Assembly: GCA_900491605.1 (NCBI GenBank)
Contig: UESW01001791.1
Coordinates: forward strand, 106,356-170,355
DNA from: Calamus simplicifolius
Taxonomy: Eukaryota > Streptophyta > Magnoliopsida > Arecales > Arecaceae
DNA length: 64,000 nucleotides
Reading direction: 5' to 3'
The notes under the pieces are model-generated. The model was not told the DNA's origin. It searched no databases and saw nothing but the letters and a program-made list of their open reading frames with translations. This document shows positions 58,691 through 64,000 of the stretch, piece by piece. The translations under genes and the position numbers were made by a program. Numbering within the stretch: position 1 is the first letter of the stretch; each line of letters begins with the position of its first letter.

Positions 58691-61600
58691 TTTATAATTT
58701 TGAGACAAATCTAATACGTCAAACTATTTATCTTTCATTATCCCTAACAGCACCTCTATAAACTGAACTTTGGAATCCTCATCTATCAGTTTCACCCATG
58801 GACGGACTCCAGTCATGAGATTAAAATATTAAAATATTAAAGGATCCCATAAAGAAAATAAAAGCCATAAATACTATTTAATATTTTTTTAAAAAAATAT
58901 TATAAAATTAAATTAAAAACAATTTTTTTAAGCTTTTACAAAAGTTGCTGCGATAAAGTGCTGCTACGAAACGAAGATCGAGTACCATTCACACTAGTTA
59001 CAGCACAAAACAAAAACCTTTTTTACTTCTTCTCCAGAAGGTAAGGGATATAGAAGAAAGAAAATACACGTTCTATTTTTAGAGTATTTTTGTTTGGTTA
59101 TTCACTTAACTCAATCTAATTCTCTTACAACAGGGAAAAGAGCTTAAGATAAACTTTTATCTTTGTCTCGTTCATCTCATCTTACGATTCAAAGATAAAT
59201 TCAGCTATTTATTAGTACTGTACTTGGCCTTAAATTGCAGTAGTGGTCTCCTACTGATATTTTTTAATGGGCCATTAATTCAAGGTATCGGCTATCATTG
59301 TGCATGCCAACTGTTCTCCCCTCGCCAAACGGTCAATAATCTGCGTCACATGCTGGTCCTTTTTCTCCACATTAAGAGTCAATTTATTTGCTTCAAGTAA
59401 CGCCTTGTCTGCAGCGAATAGACATTTCCAGCCTCAAGGTTGGACCACCTTTTCTCTCTCTGGTATGCACTCTATGAATAGAATATGGACTGATGCTAGC
59501 AAACAAGTGACAGAATAAATCTAGTTGGCTAAGACAATATCTATGATAGATTATAAAACACAAGAATGTTCATGGAGTCCTTGATTGCATCAAGACATAT
59601 CCAGATAGTCTTGATTCAGAACTTGATCATAGTCCAAAGAAACAGCTTGCACCAAACTACTCTTTACACAGCCAACAACAAAATATTAGAAAAATATGCA
59701 AGTAAAATCATAATAGTTCTGGCCAACTAGTGCGAAAAAATTGAAAAACCCTGGTGGTTAGGACTTTCTGTTCTTTGTTTTTTTCCCCTGATATTAATAA
59801 AATATGGGAGAAAAAGGTAAAAGGGGCAAAAAAAAATTCGCAGTTATTAGACCATGCAAAGCTGTCATTAGTTGCTGGAGAGTTTATTATTCTGATGGTC
59901 ATTATGGATAGCTGAAAATACTATTGATTAGAATTATATAGGTGCACATGGTTGTGGGCCAATCAAAGTCTAATGAAAAAGTCTTGCAGCATCGTAGAAC
60001 GGAATTAGTCATATGAATTGATCATCTGCATTTACCGATGTGCATGCGGTGCCTTGTTACCTGCACGTTGGCGTATGCATGTGGTCAATCTGTGTGATCG
60101 ATGCGTGCTTGTTGCATCGAAGAATGGTGCAGCAAGTTTTTTCTGAAGTCCAATATAAGAAGCTCCATATTTCTGTCATCCCAAGATTTATCCAAAAAAA
60201 TGAATTATATGAATCATGTTAACTTTATTTTATTTTATTTTTTTATATACTTATAGTTAAGGGGGGTTCTAACTCAATCAAATTTTTTTTTTTGCTATTT
60301 TTTTTTGGTTGTACTCCCCTCCATCCTCCTTCGGCCCAACGCTCAGTCGTTAGATAGGCCAAGCTTCAATACTTATGGCTAGGGATAGCATAGATTAAGT
60401 TGAAATGATTTTATAATCAAAACTTAAAATCAATCCAATAAAAATTAATTCTAAAATTTTAAACTTAAGACTGATCAATTGACTCATTTTAGAATTGACC
60501 TACAATTGATCCGATCCAATTGGGCTAGTTCCGAATTGGTTATAGAATAGAATCAATTTTCTATTAATTAAATTATTTATCTTAATTATATTTAATAAAA
60601 ATTATACATATAAAATTTATTGGCTAAGTTAACATTAAAAGTACCAGGTTCAATACTTGTGTGATAAATTGGTGATGCACATATAAAGGATAAGAATGCA
60701 GCACACTAGAATAATTTTATGAGTTATATTTTTAATTTACTAAAGCAACTGTATTATATCATGTTTTTTTTTTTTTTTTGAAACTTATTATGTTCAAAAA
60801 TTGTAGTCTTGTATCATGTTATATGATGTTGTTGAATAGATTATTTGCTAGTTTATCTTGCTTTTTCTTTTCTTGGAAAGTTTTATTCAATAGAATCAGT
60901 AATTTTTAAATTTAAAATATATTTTATAGTTTTGATTTTTCCTTTTTTGTTTTTGAAGGTGCTCTTTTGCCAGTTTGGTAAAGTATTTTGATGTTTATTT
61001 AAGAAAACTCGGTTCCTATATTATCTTCATGATATTTAATGATATCAATTAAAATTTTAACAATCTCAATTGAATTTAATAAAGTTAAGATATGATTGAA
61101 ATAAATCCAATTTTTAGTTGGTTCCAAACTTGAACCAACTCCAATCATCCAAATTCATAAAATCATAATAAAAATAAAGAAAAAAATGGTTTAATATATA
61201 ATAGAGAGAGGGAGAGCTGTTGGTTTCAATCATGATGTATCATTCTTGACCATTATAACGGCCATTATTTGCATGACAAGATGCAATCTTAAATTTTCAA
61301 TATTAAAATTAAAATGATGATTCTTACAGTGGCTACAGCAGTGCTGTGCTGATAAAATAAAGGATAATAATGAGAGGATAAATGTGTTATTTCCCCCCAA
61401 ACAAATAGTTTAATAAAAAAATATATACAATTTTTGCCAACAAAAGAATTCATCTAAAAATATTGTATCCTAGTATGAACAACAATGACGGCCATTATTG
61501 AACTGCTCAAATTCTACGCATACCAAGCTCTAGTTCAATCCAATTGTAATATCACAACGAGCTGAACTTGGAGACTATTTTTTTTTTTTCAAAAAAAGAA

Positions 61601-61950
61601 AAGCATTAGCGTCATCCGAGTTTGAATTGACCACGCGCCGGAACGTAGGCGTGATTCCGGCCGAAATTGTCCCTCCAAATCCAACCCACCACGCCATCAG
61701 GCACAGAATCCATGGAAGAAACCTTCACGTTGTTGTTTTTTTTTTTTTTTTAAATGTGTTGATTGTAATATTAATGGTGAAGGAAGGAGGACTTGTGAAA
61801 AACTATGTGACTCCTTTTTAATTCGAGAGAGAGAGAGAGAGAGAGAGAGACCTTACAAGTCTTCATGTTAGTAGACAAGCTTCACATGTTAAAGACAGCA
61901 AAAGAAGATAAAGTTGAAAGGAAAATACAAATATATATTTAACATCTTTG
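58691..61950. other. AT-rich intergenic DNA
   Basis: No gene is seen. At 60020-60120 lies a relative of the fold-back element of 9760-9912. Poly-T runs are at 60762-60779 and 61578-61590, and a (GA)n microsatellite is at 61825-61850. Confidence 0.55.
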
Positions 61951-61999
61951 ACTCTTAGCGTTTGGCTTGGACTCTTGGCACGAGCACAGGTACTAGTAG

Positions 62000-62390
62000 G
62001 CATGGGCACTGGGCTGTACCATGCCAGATACGGCCCAAGCCCATCATGCCAGAAAAATTACTGTACCATGCCTGGCATAGCCCATTAACAAATGGGCCGT
62101 GCCAAGCACGGCCCATTAAAAAAAAAAATAAATTCGGCACGGCCCGTGACCCATCAAGAAATGGGCCACGGACCGTGCCTGGCATGGCCCGTCACGGGCC
62201 GTGCCTGGCACGGCCCATCACGGGCCGTGCCTGGCATGGCCTAGCAGGGCCGTGCTGGGCCGTGCCATGGCACGGCCCAGCAATGGCCCTGCTGGGCCGT
62301 GCCAGAACGGCCTTGCTGGGCCATTTTATAGGCTGTGCCAAGGGCCGTGCCATGGCACGGCTGGTGCCAGGAGCACTGTGCACCTAGGCA
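62000..62390. repeat. Palindromic GC-rich block (GGGCCGTGCCTGGCACGGCCC)
   Basis: About 15 copies of the words GGGCCGTGCC and GGCACGGCCC alternate in both orientations, separated by short ATGGCC or AGCAATGG pieces. Several long overlapping frames on both strands come only from this composition. Confidence 0.85.
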
Positions 62391-62395
62391 CCAGC

Positions 62396-63934
62396 CAGCT
62401 GATCGAAGCCATGATCCTGATCGGCGATGATGGATCCAACGATTGCGATCGGTCCAAGCCATGATCCCGATCGACGATGATCGATTAGATCGTTGTGATC
62501 AATCCGATCGGAGACGATCCAACGATTGCGATTGATACAAGCCATGATCCCGATCGGGGATGATCGATCCGATGGTTGCAATCCATCCAATCGGAGACGA
62601 TCCGACGGTTGCGATCGATCCAAGCCATGATCCCGATCGGCGATGATCAATCCAACAGTTGCGATCCATCCGATCGAGACGATCTAATGGTTACGATCGA
62701 TACAAGCCATGATCTCGATCTACAATGATCGATCGGACTATTGCGATCAATCCGATCGGAGACGATCCGATGTCTGCGATCGATCCAAGCCATGATCATG
62801 ATCGGCGATGATCAATCCGACGGTTGCGATCCATCTGATCGGAGATGATCCGACGTCTGCGATCGATCCAAGCCATGATCCCGATCGGCGATGATTAATC
62901 CGACAGTTGCGATCCATGATCGAAGATGATTCGACGTCTGGATCGATCCAAGCCATGATTCTGATCGGCGATGATCAATCCGACGGTTGCGATCAATCCG
63001 ATCGGAGACGATCCGACGGTTGCGATCGATCCAAGCCATGATCTCGATCGGTGATGATCAATCCAACAGTTCGATCCATCCGATTGAAGACGATCCGATG
63101 GTTGCGACCGATCTAAGCCATGATCCCGATCGACAATGATCGATCAGACTATTGCGATCCATCTGATCGGAGATGATCCGATGTCTGCGATCGACCAAGC
63201 CATGATCCCAATCAGGGATGATCGATCCGATGGTTGCGATCGATCCGATTGGAGACGATCCGACGGTTGCGATCGATCCATGCCATGATCCTGATCGGCG
63301 ATGATCGATCCGACGGTTGCGATCCATTCGATCGGCGATGATCCGACGGTTGCGATTGATCCAAGCCATGATCCCGATCGGCGATGATCGATCTGATCAG
63401 AGACGATCCGACGGTTGCGATCGATCCATGCCATGATCCTGATCTGCTATATCGATCGAACGTTGCGATCTATCCAATCGGAGACGATCCGACGATTGCG
63501 ATCGATCCAAGCTATGATCCCGATCAGCGATGATCAATCAGACCATTGTGATCAATCCGATCGGAGACGATCCGACGTCTCGATCGATCCAAGCCATGAT
63601 CCCGATCGGCGATGATCAATCCGACGGTTGTGATCGATCCAAGCCATGATCCCGATCGGCGATGATCGATCCGACGGTTGCGATCAATCCAAGCCATGAT
63701 CCCGATTGGTGATGATCGATCGAACCGTTGCGATCGATCCGATCGGAGACGATCCGACGGTTGCGATCGATTCAAGCCATGATCCCAATCGGGGATGATC
63801 AATCCAACGGTTGCGATCTATCCCATCGAAGACGATCCGACAGTTGCGATCGATCCAAGCCATGATCCCGATCGGCGATGATCGATCCGACGGTTGCGAT
63901 CCATCCGATCGGCGATGATCCGATGGTTGCGATC
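62396..63934. repeat. 83 bp satellite rich in GATC (about 18 units)
   Basis: The word AAGCCATGATC starts at 62456, 62539, 62622, 62704, 62787 and 62870, giving a period of 82-83. A unit reads GATCGATCCAAGCCATGATC, CCGATCGGCGATGATCGATC, CGACGGTTGCGATCCATCCG and ATCGGAGACGATCCGACGGTTGC-like text. Some units are only about 50 bases (62406-62455, 63588-63690), so the 83-mer is composed of 50 + 33. GATC or CGATCG occurs every few bases. Minus-strand frames with WIDRNRRI text are artefacts of the repeat. Confidence 0.95.
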
Positions 63935-64000
63935 TTTCTATTTTTTTCTTCTTACTTATTGTATTATGTTCTAGAGGTCAGGCCTAGCCCCCCTCCCTTA

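Noticed and set aside
62192..63802. Long open frames rich in Asp, Arg, Ile and Trp
   Set aside because: They follow the satellite and palindromic block in several frames on both strands; the 83-base period is not a multiple of three.

Overview
The window is nuclear DNA of a flowering plant. The coding density is low, introns have GT-AG ends, and most of the sequence is transposable elements and their decayed remains. The repeat types suggest a monocot, perhaps a palm, but nothing in the sequence proves the species. No prokaryotic, organellar or CRISPR-like content was seen.

Layout. 1-4200: a broken plant-mobile-domain (PMD) gene on the minus strand. An array of eight short hairpins with a shared core lies beyond its 3' end, and related hairpins lie upstream of its start. 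5.9-6.25 kb and 9.2-10.2 kb: pieces of LINE endonuclease, the second split by a small fold-back element. 7.08-7.49 kb: an apparently intact ginkbilobin-like (DUF26) secreted protein gene. 10.2-19.5 kb: AT-rich DNA with simple repeats, one local duplication and one CACTA transposon end. 19.55-20.9 kb: a two-exon gene for a small uncharacterised plant protein. 22.88-23.25 kb: a MITE. 25.2-33.9 kb: a full Ty1/copia element with 2.2 kb LTRs, 5 bp target duplication and a decayed minus-strand gag-pol. 34.3-36 kb: degenerate minisatellites. 37.1-49.5 kb: a full Ty3/gypsy element of Tat type, with 5 bp target duplication, minus-strand gag-pol carrying two RNase H domains, a plus-strand antisense ORF with its own TATA box, and about 16 copies of a 142 bp repeat. 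49.85-50.9 kb: a probable solo LTR. 53.28-55.02 kb: an NXPE-like type II membrane protein gene with one frameshift. 55.7-61.6 kb: old dispersed repeats. 62.0-63.93 kb: a GC-rich palindromic block running into an 83 bp satellite very rich in GATC.

Probable host genes are therefore only three: the ginkbilobin-like gene, the small conserved gene and the NXPE-like gene. They do not form a pathway together. The other genes belong to mobile elements. The most interesting structure is in the noncoding arrays inside or beside these elements: PMD hairpins, TGACGT-bearing LTR repeats, the antisense gene with its 142 bp array, and the GATC satellite.
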